Shown here piece after piece: positions 41,201 through 46,923 of a stretch of DNA of 64,000 bases. The notes below the pieces were generated by a model that was not told the DNA's origin, did not search any database, and was given only the letters and a program-made list of their open reading frames with translations. The position numbers and the translations under genes were made by a program. Source of the DNA: Lampris incognitus (lineage: Eukaryota; Chordata; Actinopteri; Lampriformes; Lampridae). Position 1 is the stretch's first letter. Each line of letters opens with the position of its first letter. Location of the stretch: assembly GCF_029633865.1 (NCBI RefSeq), contig NC_079223.1, positions 7,974,190 to 8,038,189 on the forward strand. Reading direction: 5' to 3'.

Positions 41201-43719
41201 GTTCTTTTGCGTAGTCCAGCTCTCTAACCTTGGCACAGCGTGTGTTTCGTTAGATGTAGAGCAGGAGTGAAAGACGCGTTTCATCTCGGTCTGCTTGTTA
41301 GGCATTCTTCTGGGCCTGTTGAAGTGCTCCAGTTTGATGCTTTCAGAAGGACATAAAGCCCAGGGAACAGCTGGGAACTTTGAATGTAAATGGTGTCAGT
41401 TCGGATGGCTGTTTTTGAGCGCGGGTGGGGGGTGGGGGTGGGTGTGGGGGTCCTCAGCTGCGCTCAAGGACAGGCTCTCCTCTGAGGCAAGTTGGCCCGG
41501 AACGCTGACTGATTGAATGGAGCACCAGGCTGCAGGTGACGATTACGCTGAGGAGCCGGTGCCCCCCCCCCATCCCATACAGGAATCTCTCAACTGATTG
41601 GGTTCCTGACCAGGCCACAGCCTCTGCTCCGCATCTTGACCCACAGACTCCAGGAGAGCTCAGAACATTTCGATCTACCACGGAGATTTCAATTCCCCGC
41701 TGCTCTCTCAGCACTTGGTGAGCGTGCCGGTTTCAGCAGTTGCGCCCCGTTGCTTTTTTTGTGAAGGCAGTGAACCTGTCCCTCAGGGCCCCGGCCGACT
41801 GAAGGCACACATTGAGGAAATATAATTTGTGGTCCCTGCTTGTGTGCCTCGCAGCGAGCCCACCGGCTTGCAGTATAGCAGCACCTCGAGCGCAGTTTAT
41901 CACTCATGTCACGTAAACAAGCCCCCATAAACCCACTGGCGATAGTTTTAAGTAAGTGATTTACAACCGGAGCAAGACAGGACCGAGCCGAGTGGACTTT
42001 AAAACTCTATTAGCCGAGAGCATTAATGAATTAGCGCGGCGGGAGCTCAGCTGGAGTCGGAGAGCAGAGATCAGCAGAGCTTTCATCTATACTGTTAACG
42101 TAAGTGGCCTGGCATCCGTAACAATGGCTGGATTCTTCGGGTGGAGGGGGAGGTGTAAATGTGGGGAAGTATTTCTAGAGATTTATCTACAGTCCCTCAT
42201 TTGGTTTCCTCTAGGTTGCAGTTGGTGTTTCATGCCACACTGCATTTGAAGCATGCGAGGTGTTGCACAGTGAAACCGTTCAGCTCCATGTGACGTGGGG
42301 CATTGTTTGGGTTACACTTGCGTGGTATTTGGAAGGGGATGTTTCATGCAAGTCATTGGGGGTTGGAATATTTTACAATTAAAGATCATCAGTAAAGTCT
42401 CTGGAAAAGAGAGTTCCAGATCTGAGGAAAAATAGCGACGGGCCTGGGCGCAAGTCCATGAATACTGGGCTGGCGTCCAGCGCTTAACCTGCGCCCCCGT
42501 CCATAGGGGGGAGTGTTTGTGTCAGGAAGGCATCCGGCGTAACATTTCGCCAAATCAGTATGCGAATTGACAAGACCATACCGGGTCAGTCGAGGTGCCA
42601 TACGGGATTGGCTGAGGCCCGGGTTAACAACGGCCGCCATTGGTGCCGTGTCCTCGCAGGGTACCGGCGGAAACAGTACAGTCCGCTGTGGCGACCCCTG
42701 AGAAACAGGGAACAAGCCGAAAGAAGAATTAACATCTGTGGAACACGATGCCTAGCTGTAGCACAGCTTCATCTCTTAGGCGATGTTAGTGTGTCCCTCC
42801 GTCAGGGTGGGCTGCAGGGTGGGCTGCAGGGATGACAGTGTTGTTTGTTTGGTTTTTTTTGCAAAAGACACAAATATGAAAGGGTGTCCCTTCAATAAGC
42901 TGTAGGGTTTAGGTGAAATAAAAAGGATGGGAAAAGCCCCCCCCCCCCCCCATCCACTAGTTGAAAATCGGTGTGGACGTTGTTCACAAGGCAGCATTTG
43001 TTCTTTCTTTCAGGCTTCAAACTGGGGACAAATTAAGGAAATGTTTCAAATTCAATAAATTTGATCTGAGAAAAACAACCTCTGAGCTTTTACTTCTTTG
43101 TGCCCTAATTTAAAGAACAAAGCACATGTTGTAAGCTGTAAATTGGTGTAAATTATAGTTGCAAACCTCTTCAAAGTAACTCTTTCAAGTACCCCATTCA
43201 CTCTCTCACTGATCTGAATACAAGTTGACGTATTCTTTAAAAAGTGCTTATATGCTACTCGCTCAAGTCCAGTAAACAAAGTATTTACATTTTATGACAT
43301 TCTCCACGTAGATAAACTCTCTCTCTCTCTTCCCCCTCCCTCTTGCTCGCTCTCTCTCTCCCTCCCTCCCCCTCACTCGCTCTGTCTCTCCCCCCTCGCT
43401 TTCTCTTTCTCTCCCTCCCCCCTCTTGCTCTCTCTCCCCCCCTCTCTGTTTCTTTCCTTCCCTCACTCTCCCTCTCTGTCTCTCTTCCTCCCCCCTTGCT
43501 CTCTCAAATTTCTCTCTCTCCCTTCCCCCTCTTCCTCTCCGTCTCTCCCCCTCCCTCCCCCTCACTCTCTGTCTCTCTCTCCCCTCTCGCTCTCTCTCTT
43601 GCTCTCTTTCTACACACACACACACACACATATTTTATATATATATTTCACTCCTCATTTGTTGAGCACTTTTATCAACACCATTGATGGTTTCCGAAAA
43701 AAAAGATATATACACACAC

Positions 43720-43797
<78 letters not shown>

Positions 43798-43889
43798 ATG
43801 TGTGTGTGTATATGTATATATACATGTATTTGTGTGTGTGGTGGGTTAAGTCAGCAGAGGGCTGGGTTGGTGACATGGTGACATATATA

Positions 43890-43943
<54 letters not shown>

Positions 43944-43998
43944 ATATATGCTAGGTTAAGTCGGCTGAGGGCTGTGTCGGTGGCACGGTGACATATAC

Positions 43999-44040
<42 letters not shown>

Positions 44041-46923
44041 TTGTGTGTGTGTGTGTATAGCATGTATATGTGTGTCTGGTGGGTTGAATCAGCTGAAGGC
44101 TGTGTCGGTGGCACGGTGACAGATTGTTGGTGCAGGTCAGTGTTCAGCCGTGTCATGGGAAAGCGTCTAGATAACGTTTATTTATGGGGGAATCAGGCTC
44201 GCTGGTGGCGCTGCAGCCCCCCCCCCCCCCAGACTGGATGTGATGTTTACACAATCGGTGTCACTGCAGAGCTGCAGGAAAATAAACTCCAGATAATTCT
44301 GCAGAAGTGGGTGGGTGTAATGTAAAATCAGATTGGCCTAATTTTGCATTTATTCATTCTTGTCCATCTTGAAACGTCTGAACTGTGGAGCAAACGCTGT
44401 GGAACACGGTGTTTTGGATTTTTTAAGTGTGCTAAGTACTATTATGTCACATAAAGGAATGATAAAACTATCCAAATACAGCTTCAGTAAACGTGGTATT
44501 CCCGGTAGCACAGGTTGCTGCAGTGATAATAAAGAAATATCAGCCCTTCATGACGAAACGTGTTTTCATTTTGAGGAATTTCTGCAGTCACAGACTCATG
44601 ACGTGTAAAGAGTGGTGTGAATCCCTTCATGTTATGTAGTTTACATGTGTCAGTAACTACCGGGGGCGCTGCCTGACTTGATCTGACTGTGGATTCTGAT
44701 GGTGAATCAGTCGCTCGCCTCGAGACCTGATTCTGGTGTTCACAGGATTTTCCAGAACAACATCTCAGTGAGGCTCGTAACACACACACAAAAGTTACTT
44801 TTTACTTTTCAAAAGAAAAAGCGTACCAAGCGTCCGGGTGGCGAGGTGGTCTATTCTGCTGCCTACCAACACGGAGATCGCCGGTTTGAATCCCCGTGTT
44901 ACCTCCAGCTTGGTCGAGCGTCCCTGTAGATACATATGGCCGTGTCTGTGGGTGGGAAGCCGGATGTGGGTATGTGTCCTGGTCGCTGCACTAACGCCTC
45001 CTCTGGTCGGACGGGGCCTCTGTTCGGGGGGGGGGGGACTGGGGGGAATAGCGTGATCCGTCTGACTCCACATGTATGGGAGGAGGCATGTGGTAGTCTG
45101 CAGCCCTCCCCGGATCAGCAGAGGGGGTGGAGCAGGAGAGTGGGGTAATTGGCCAGGTATAATTGAGGAAAAAAAGGAGGGGATCCCCCCCCCAAAAAAG
45201 CCTACTGATAAAGTTTTAAATCTGTTTAGAAATGAAGTCCAGCAGAAAGCATTAGAGGATTACTACATACAGCACCACTGTTATCCAACAATCATACCCT
45301 GTCTAACTGTCATACATTCTTCTGGCCCTGGTACTGGTTCTGATTCTGGTTTTTTACCATCAGATGTAGCCAGTGCAGTGAAATTTTAATTGATTGAAAG
45401 GGATTGTATTTTGTTGACACCTTTAAGTGGACTGAAACAACGTGGGCCTAGACTGTATCGTACATGCATAGTTCTGGATTAGATTTGAATGCCTGTGTGC
45501 ATGTATGTAGGTGTGTGTGTGTGTGTGTGTCTGTCCATGTGTATAGATGTGTGTGTGTGTGTGTGTGTCCATGTGTAGTGTGCTAGAGGGACTGACTGCC
45601 TGTGGTGTGGTTCTGTTTCAGCTGTTTTTTGAGGCCCTCCACAGTCAGGAGCCGAGGGGTTATGTCGTTGGCTGGATCATCGCCATCAGTCTCCTGGTGG
45701 GAATCCTCATCTTTTTGCTGTTAGCAGTGCTGCTCTGGAAGGTAAATCCACGTGTGCAGGTGTATATATACACCAAATATATATATAGAGATATATAGAT
45801 ATTTAAATTTAGAATGATCTGGCATTATTCCAGGATATAATATACAACGTTCACAAACATCCCCTCACTTCACCCATCCTGCATTTCGGTCATAAAACTC
45901 AATTCATAGTTTATGGCAGAAAAGAGCGACGTTGCTGCTGAAGTGATGATGAAGAAGAGCCATCACGCAAATCTCATGAAGTCACACCACTGTCAGAATC
46001 TACGTCACGTTCTGCTCAATCACGCAGTATCCATTTATACAGCTGGGGGAGGGGGGGGTATATTCCAGGCTAGCCTGTAACAACCACGTAAAGAACCACT
46101 CACGGGCGGGGCAGTAATTTACACCCGGGCACTCACATGAACGCAGGATGTCAGAGGAAATGACAATCGCACTGACGGCCAGAGGCCCCGTCTGCACAAG
46201 ACTCCTTTTCTGTTAACTCTTTAGCTTTTCACAGGGAATACCATAACTAAATCCTGGAATTTTGGTCCTTGGATACATACACCCCCCTCCTTCCCCCATG
46301 TCCTCGGACCTTGCCAAAATAAACCCCTCTTACAAGAGGGTTACATGTCCTGTATTGCTGTCCTCAGGAAGTGTCTGAGGAGAGCCGATGTCTGTATCAA
46401 TAAACGGCCATCATGAAACGTGGCTAAATGGATGGAGTCGCAGGGCGAAGGACATCTTGTCTCACTTTTGCTGACACTTGCTTATTTCTCAGTGTAGAAT
46501 TTTTTTTTTTTCATTCAGATCCGCTGCTCTCTCCATGTGACTGTTTTCACAAGGCTCACACCCGTGATGCCTTGCACATACAAGTAGTAGCAGACAGAAT
46601 ATCTCAGACGGCTGTCAGCCGAATCCAAAAGAAAAAAGATGGCAGCTGTCTTTAGGGAAAGGTTTTACTCGTTTTCCTTCCTTTCCTGGCCTTGAGTGAT
46701 TGCGCTAGTTCAGAGTTTCCTAGTCAGCACCACAGACAGACATCCGACAGGGTGCCTCCCGGAAAACGTTGAGCGTTACGCCGCCGATCCCGAGTACCAC
46801 TGATGTTCGTCTTGTCTTTCACAGATGGGTTTCTTCCGCCGGCGCTACAGAGAGATCATCGAGGCGGAGAAGAACAGGAAGGACAGCGACGAAAGCTGGG
46901 ACTGGATGGAGAAGAACCACTGA
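1121..46923 (+). CDS. itga9: integrin alpha-9, 3' part, 17 coding exons (gene span)
   Basis: Single-pass type I cell-surface receptor subunit. Integrin alpha-9 pairs with beta-1 and binds ligands such as tenascin-C, VCAM-1 and osteopontin (family knowledge). Exons joined: 1121-1175, 1921-1966, 2105-2259, 4618-4778, 26130-26282, 28286-28362, 28972-29119, 34032-34118, 34437-34516, 35376-35459, 36003-36111, 38421-38528, 40489-40614, 40788-40907, 41013-41108, 45622-45741, 46825-46923. All have AG/GT borders and compatible phases, giving 607 codons plus TGA. Visible order: FG-GAP calcium motif DMDGNGYAD, calf/leg domains with paired cysteines, transmembrane helix, tail GFFRRRY ending DWMEKNH. The sequence follows human ITGA9 from memory almost without gaps, and the tail distinguishes it from ITGA4 (GFFKRQY). 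The 5' exons (signal peptide, most of the propeller) are upstream of the window. No frameshift or stop was seen. Confidence 0.96.
1229..1632 (+). mobile_element. tRNA-headed SINE copy 1 (5' truncated)
   Basis: Member of the family repeated 18 times here. Family layout: tRNA-like head with B box GGTTCGAATCC, body with GTGTCCTGGTCGCTGCACTA and GGCATGTGGTAGTCTGCAGC, tail ATTGGGGAGAAAAAGG. This copy starts near the B box, just downstream of itga9 exon a. Confidence 0.85.
1921..1966 (+). CDS. itga9: itga9 exon b
   Basis: Encodes the loop's last Asp and LTIGAFMSDSVVMLR, the end of the final propeller blade. Acceptor attgcag, donor gtgagt. Only 46 nt. Confidence 0.93.
2105..2259 (+). CDS. itga9: itga9 exon c (thigh domain start)
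   Basis: Encodes RPVITVDVSIILPLSINIS, then a Cys-rich stretch ending GKQLPGHI. It marks the propeller-to-thigh transition and carries NIS and NVT glycosylation sequons. Acceptor ctctag, donor gtgagc. Confidence 0.94.
2289..2711 (-). mobile_element. SINE copy 2, full length
   Basis: Complete - strand copy flanked by the 10-bp target duplication cagaaaatct (2279-2288 and 2712-2721). It starts 29 nt after the itga9 exon c donor. Confidence 0.9.
4135..4505 (+). mobile_element. V-SINE-type element
   Basis: tRNA-like head (TGGCTCAAAGGTTAG, B box GGTTTGAACCC), then the conserved core GTGTGGAGTTTGCATGTTCT typical of vertebrate V-SINEs, and an A-rich 3' end. It ends about 110 nt before itga9 exon d. 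Confidence 0.8.
4618..4778 (+). CDS. itga9: itga9 exon d (thigh domain)
   Basis: Encodes ELLYNLTADVDKRQKSQ through RYTAYVK. Acceptor ttctcag, donor gtaagt. It is followed by the 21.35-kb intron, the largest in the window. Confidence 0.93.
5838..5946 (+). mobile_element. L2-type LINE 3' tail with (GGAT)n
   Basis: Contains GACTGCTGGGATAGGCTCCA and GGATAAGTGGCTTGGATAAT followed by ATGG repeats, a common fish L2/CR1-like 3' end. Confidence 0.65.
6340..6761 (-). mobile_element. SINE copy 3
   Basis: Same family, - strand, with an internal loss near 6650 (the stretch around the CATCCGGCTTCCCA motif is missing). No clear target duplication. Confidence 0.82.
6871..6932 (+). repeat. (TG)31 microsatellite
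   Basis: Uninterrupted TG dinucleotides. Confidence 0.98.
6940..8590 (+). other. intron 4 stretch without recognised element
   Basis: Unique-looking sequence with no coding exon. 7080-7300 is balanced in composition and could be conserved non-coding DNA, which cannot be judged from one sequence. Confidence 0.4.
8592..8764 (+). repeat. 38-bp minisatellite (4 units) ending in a hairpin
   Basis: Four units of 38 bp containing GTGAGTCACTGAAGAAACCA, about 90% alike (8592-8743), run into a palindrome with 12-bp arms (8740-8751 and 8753-8764) around one base. Confidence 0.85.
8830..9665 (+). mobile_element. unclassified retroelement-like repeat with two ~275-bp monomers
   Basis: Two related units start near 8996 and 9268, each with GGATCGGCTG, GAGCTTGGTCTGCTG, then GCTAAGCTAACTG and CAGTTCCGA. 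A GTTAGTTTGGATATAT-type repeat and a 3' end with AATAAA (9654-9659) follow. Layout resembles a LINE 5' monomer region joined to a 3' end; no coding part. Confidence 0.55.
9670..11080 (+). other. intron 4 stretch, nothing recognised
   Basis: No repeat family or exon recognised; a T run lies at 10835-10850. Confidence 0.4.
11090..11529 (-). mobile_element. SINE copy 4
   Basis: Full - strand copy with 8-bp duplication taaatcct at 11082-11089 and 11530-11537. Confidence 0.88.
12539..12576 (+). repeat. (TA)n microsatellite
   Basis: About 18 TA units. Confidence 0.97.
13213..13260 (+). repeat. (GT)n(GA)n microsatellite
   Basis: GT-rich run turning into GA repeats. Confidence 0.9.
15035..15112. 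repeat. two overlapping perfect hairpins
   Basis: Arms 15035-15057 / 15059-15081 (23 bp, 1-nt loop) and 15068-15088 / 15092-15112 (21 bp, 3-nt loop) share the middle arm, so three alternating copies of TTGTGTCAAGTT are present. Confidence 0.95.
15117..15413 (-). mobile_element. SINE copy 5, truncated and rearranged
   Basis: The tail third is missing and replaced by duplicated/inverted pieces of the GTGAGGAGTTT motif next to a palindromic cluster. Confidence 0.8.
16376..16822 (+). mobile_element. SINE copy 6
   Basis: Complete + copy between 16-bp duplications gaccaggatctggggg at 16360-16375 and 16823-16838. Confidence 0.88.
16840..17199 (+). mobile_element. SINE copy 7, 3' truncated
   Basis: Second copy in the same orientation, beginning directly at the right duplication of copy 6. 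It ends in the body without the ATTGGGGAG tail. Confidence 0.85.
17200..18477 (+). other. intron 4 stretch, nothing recognised
   Basis: No exon or repeat family identified; short - strand ORF at 17429-17704 unassigned. Confidence 0.35.
18485..18916 (-). mobile_element. SINE copy 8
   Basis: - strand copy with short duplication agaatgt at 18478-18484 and 18917-18923. Confidence 0.85.
19500..19939 (-). mobile_element. SINE copy 9
   Basis: - strand copy with imperfect duplication (ggattgcaa / ggattacaa). It carries a small internal duplication of the C-rich segment near 19710-19745. Confidence 0.82.
19942..20985 (+). other. intron 4 stretch with unidentified coding-like piece
   Basis: The - strand at about 20402-20500 reads DLCNLREKHGLRALHEMAEQ then LETVEEKWKQPFG, charged and helical, ending at a stop. 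No family recognised. Confidence 0.35.
20990..21083 (+). repeat. (TG)n microsatellite, ~45 units
   Basis: Long TG run with two C interruptions at its 3' end. Confidence 0.97.
21379..21858 (-). mobile_element. SINE copy 10
   Basis: - strand copy with 15-bp exact duplication ataagtttgcatctt at 21364-21378 and 21859-21873, suggesting a fairly recent insertion. Confidence 0.9.
21874..23620 (+). other. intron 4 stretch, mostly unique
   Basis: No exon. Includes a short tandem duplication (23461-23506) and C-rich runs. Confidence 0.4.
23461..23506 (+). repeat. short tandem duplication
   Basis: Two units of TCGGCCTCTGCTGGCTCTGGG. Confidence 0.9.
23626..24040 (+). mobile_element. SINE copy 11
   Basis: + copy ending in an A-rich/GAAA tail. 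The GC-rich middle is shortened around 23830. Confidence 0.82.
24060..25250 (+). other. intron 4 stretch, nothing recognised
   Basis: GAAA and GA-rich runs near 24040-24380; no gene recognised. Confidence 0.4.
25262..25454 (-). pseudogene. decayed THAP zinc-finger domain
   Basis: - strand reading shows MPMFGVIN, ETTRSFY, VPKAAV, then KRRKKWLADCRV and NARVCSDHFVTKK, the order of a THAP domain (N-terminal MPxxC, central W, C-terminal CSDHF). Several stops and a frameshift in a G run break it; the first zinc Cys is lost. It may derive from a THAP-bearing transposon. Confidence 0.6.
25538..25942 (-). mobile_element. SINE copy 12, tail truncated
   Basis: - strand copy joined abruptly to the THAP-like remnant at CAACCAATTACC. 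No tail and no duplication seen. Confidence 0.82.
26130..26282 (+). CDS. itga9: itga9 exon e
   Basis: Encodes KDVRDVFTAISFEVAYSLG to GGKIASKNE (51 codons, phase 0 at both ends). Acceptor tttccacag, donor gtaagg. Confidence 0.95.
26680..27560 (-). mobile_element. Penelope-like retroelement remnant (interrupted)
   Basis: 27333-27480 on - encodes GNIVYTVKCQEDCRDSYIGE, then TKQTLAKRMAQHRR, a GIY-YIG endonuclease core as in fish Penelope elements. 26720-26995 resembles the 3' untranslated part. No reverse transcriptase remains. Confidence 0.7.
26999..27329. mobile_element. Harbinger-like MITE
   Basis: 331 bp with inverted ends GGGCCCCGACAGACC / GGGCCCTGACATGCC, flanked by TTA duplications (26996-26998, 27330-27332) as PIF/Harbinger elements make. 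Non-coding. Confidence 0.75.
28286..28362 (+). CDS. itga9: itga9 exon f
   Basis: Encodes TWFEKNCLSDDCAADLRL then HGKLLLSG. The NC...DDC cysteine pair is typical of the alpha4/alpha9 leg. Donor gtaaaa, phase 2. Confidence 0.95.
28972..29119 (+). CDS. itga9: itga9 exon g (calf-1)
   Basis: Encodes MHSKSHLALGGVKNISLN to VFYINFWQK, with NIS and NLT sequons. Acceptor cccgtcag, donor gtctgt. Confidence 0.95.
29844..30268 (+). mobile_element. SINE copy 13
   Basis: + copy with 16-bp duplication (aagaatccaaccgagg / aagaatccaactgagg, one mismatch) at 29828-29843 and 30269-30284. Confidence 0.9.
30290..31455 (+). other. itga9 intron, nothing recognised
   Basis: No repeat family or exon seen. Confidence 0.4.
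31468..31898 (-). mobile_element. SINE copy 14
   Basis: - strand copy with short duplication tattatc at 31461-31467 and 31902-31908. Confidence 0.83.
31961..32050 (+). repeat. AT-rich trinucleotide repeat
   Basis: Imperfect ATT/AGT/ATC trinucleotides; reads as Asn/Thr runs on the - strand. Confidence 0.85.
32060..34020 (+). other. itga9 intron, low-complexity patches
   Basis: (GA)n at 32576-32596, C run at 32675-32692, G-rich/TG patches 33595-33660, otherwise unique-looking; no exon. Confidence 0.4.
34032..34118 (+). CDS. itga9: itga9 exon h
   Basis: Encodes EEKGISCELVDLDFLKCSV then GFPFMRAQNK (29 codons, phase 0). It is preceded by a long T-rich polypyrimidine tract. Confidence 0.95.
34437..34516 (+). 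CDS. itga9: itga9 exon i
   Basis: Encodes YHLAVIFDTSRVSGENETLH then FVVQAKR. Acceptor ctctccag, donor gtgggc, phase 2. Confidence 0.94.
34827..35269 (+). mobile_element. SINE copy 15, with (AT)n tail
   Basis: + copy lacking the first ~25 nt of the head. Tail expanded to (AT)n at 35236-35264. Duplication tataatgtcttt at 34815-34826 and 35270-35281. Confidence 0.88.
35376..35459 (+). CDS. itga9: itga9 exon j
   Basis: Encodes ANPEHQLADNFLDLSIPLIH then EVDTTITG. Acceptor ggttacag, donor gtgagg. Confidence 0.94.
36003..36111 (+). CDS. itga9: itga9 exon k (calf-2)
   Basis: Encodes VVTPNSFVYGNSIEASRFVQ through NFQPLNLTFQ. Acceptor tgtctacag, donor gtacac. Confidence 0.95.
36209..36626 (+). mobile_element. 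SINE copy 16
   Basis: Near full-length + copy starting 97 nt after itga9 exon k. Short duplication tttgacc at 36202-36208 and 36627-36633. Confidence 0.86.
37738..37878 (+). mobile_element. L2-type LINE 3' tail
   Basis: Same end as at 5838-5946 (GACTGCTGGGATAGGCTGCA, GGATAAGCAGTTTGGATAAT, GGAT repeats). SINE copy 17 is inserted next to its tail. Confidence 0.68.
37879..38300 (-). mobile_element. SINE copy 17
   Basis: - strand copy inserted at the end of an L2-type tail. Duplication tgcacactct at 37869-37878 and 38301-38310. Confidence 0.87.
38421..38528 (+). CDS. itga9: itga9 exon l
   Basis: Encodes AINNGPSRLPGSKVDIRIPN through FHIIDTQ (36 codons, phase 0). Acceptor gcatccag, donor gtaaac. 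Confidence 0.95.
38567..38840 (+). mobile_element. unclassified fish interspersed repeat, + copy
   Basis: Starts (CTT)n then CGGCTTGTTCCCTGTTTCCC and ends near GTATTCATGGATTTGCGCCC. A reverse copy lies at 42436-42734. Confidence 0.7.
38850..40480 (+). other. itga9 intron, nothing recognised
   Basis: No exon or known repeat family recognised. Confidence 0.35.
40489..40614 (+). CDS. itga9: itga9 exon m
   Basis: Encodes VADGRGNCTPHRNPTPCTIP through FFTKSGRRVL (42 codons). It holds an NCT sequon and a Cys pair. Confidence 0.95.
40788..40907 (+). CDS. itga9: itga9 exon n
   Basis: Encodes DCDRPGRACLTISCSLGPQL through LLNTEILKR (40 codons). Three cysteines lie in the first 14 residues. Donor gtaaga. 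Confidence 0.95.
41013..41108 (+). CDS. itga9: itga9 exon o
   Basis: Encodes DSSSVIQFVTRGNVQVDN through DGLPEDIS, the last membrane-distal segment. 32 codons, donor gtgagt. Confidence 0.94.
41115..42430 (+). other. itga9 intron, possible conserved non-coding
   Basis: No exon. 41880-42110 contains CATTAATGAATTAGC and AACAAGCCCCCATAAA, homeobox- and CDX-like motifs, in unique-looking sequence. Confidence 0.3.
42436..42734 (-). mobile_element. unclassified fish interspersed repeat, - copy
   Basis: Reverse complement of the 38567-38840 repeat along its whole length, moderately diverged. Confidence 0.7.
43317..43610 (+). repeat. 294-bp polypyrimidine tract
   Basis: Almost pure C/T with only scattered purines, in the intron before the transmembrane exon. 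It is followed by (CA)n. Confidence 0.95.
43611..44130 (+). repeat. compound (CA)(TA)(TG) array with 3 copies of a ~115-bp unit
   Basis: Three units carry GGTTAAGTCRGC..GAGGGCTG..GGTGACAT (or near variants) near 43842, 43953 and 44078, separated by (TATA)(TG) blocks. Confidence 0.88.
44832..45185 (+). mobile_element. SINE copy 18, internal deletion
   Basis: + copy missing about 60-70 nt of the body at 45057-45066 (GTGATCC joined directly to GACTCCACATG). Confidence 0.83.
45190..46820 (+). other. itga9 introns around the transmembrane exon
   Basis: Short TG runs at 45510-45570; otherwise no element recognised outside exon 45622-45741. Confidence 0.4.
45622..45741 (+). CDS. itga9: itga9 exon p (transmembrane helix)
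   Basis: Encodes LFFEALHSQEPRGY, then the membrane helix beginning VVGWIIAISLLVGILIF and ending at LLWK. The helix appears almost identical to human ITGA9. Confidence 0.97.
46825..46923 (+). CDS. itga9: itga9 last coding exon (cytoplasmic tail)
   Basis: Encodes MGFFRRRYREIIEAEKNRKD, then SDESWDWMEKNH and TGA. The GFFRR motif is the membrane-proximal clasp with the beta subunit. The tail is diagnostic for alpha-9. Confidence 0.97.
   Translation: MGFFRRRYREIIEAEKNRKDSDESWDWMEKNH

Noticed and set aside
43263..43991. Long Ser/Leu/Pro ORF and Val/Cys ORF, and Glu/Arg-rich ORF on the other strand
   Set aside because: Low-complexity CT and TG repeats read as protein.
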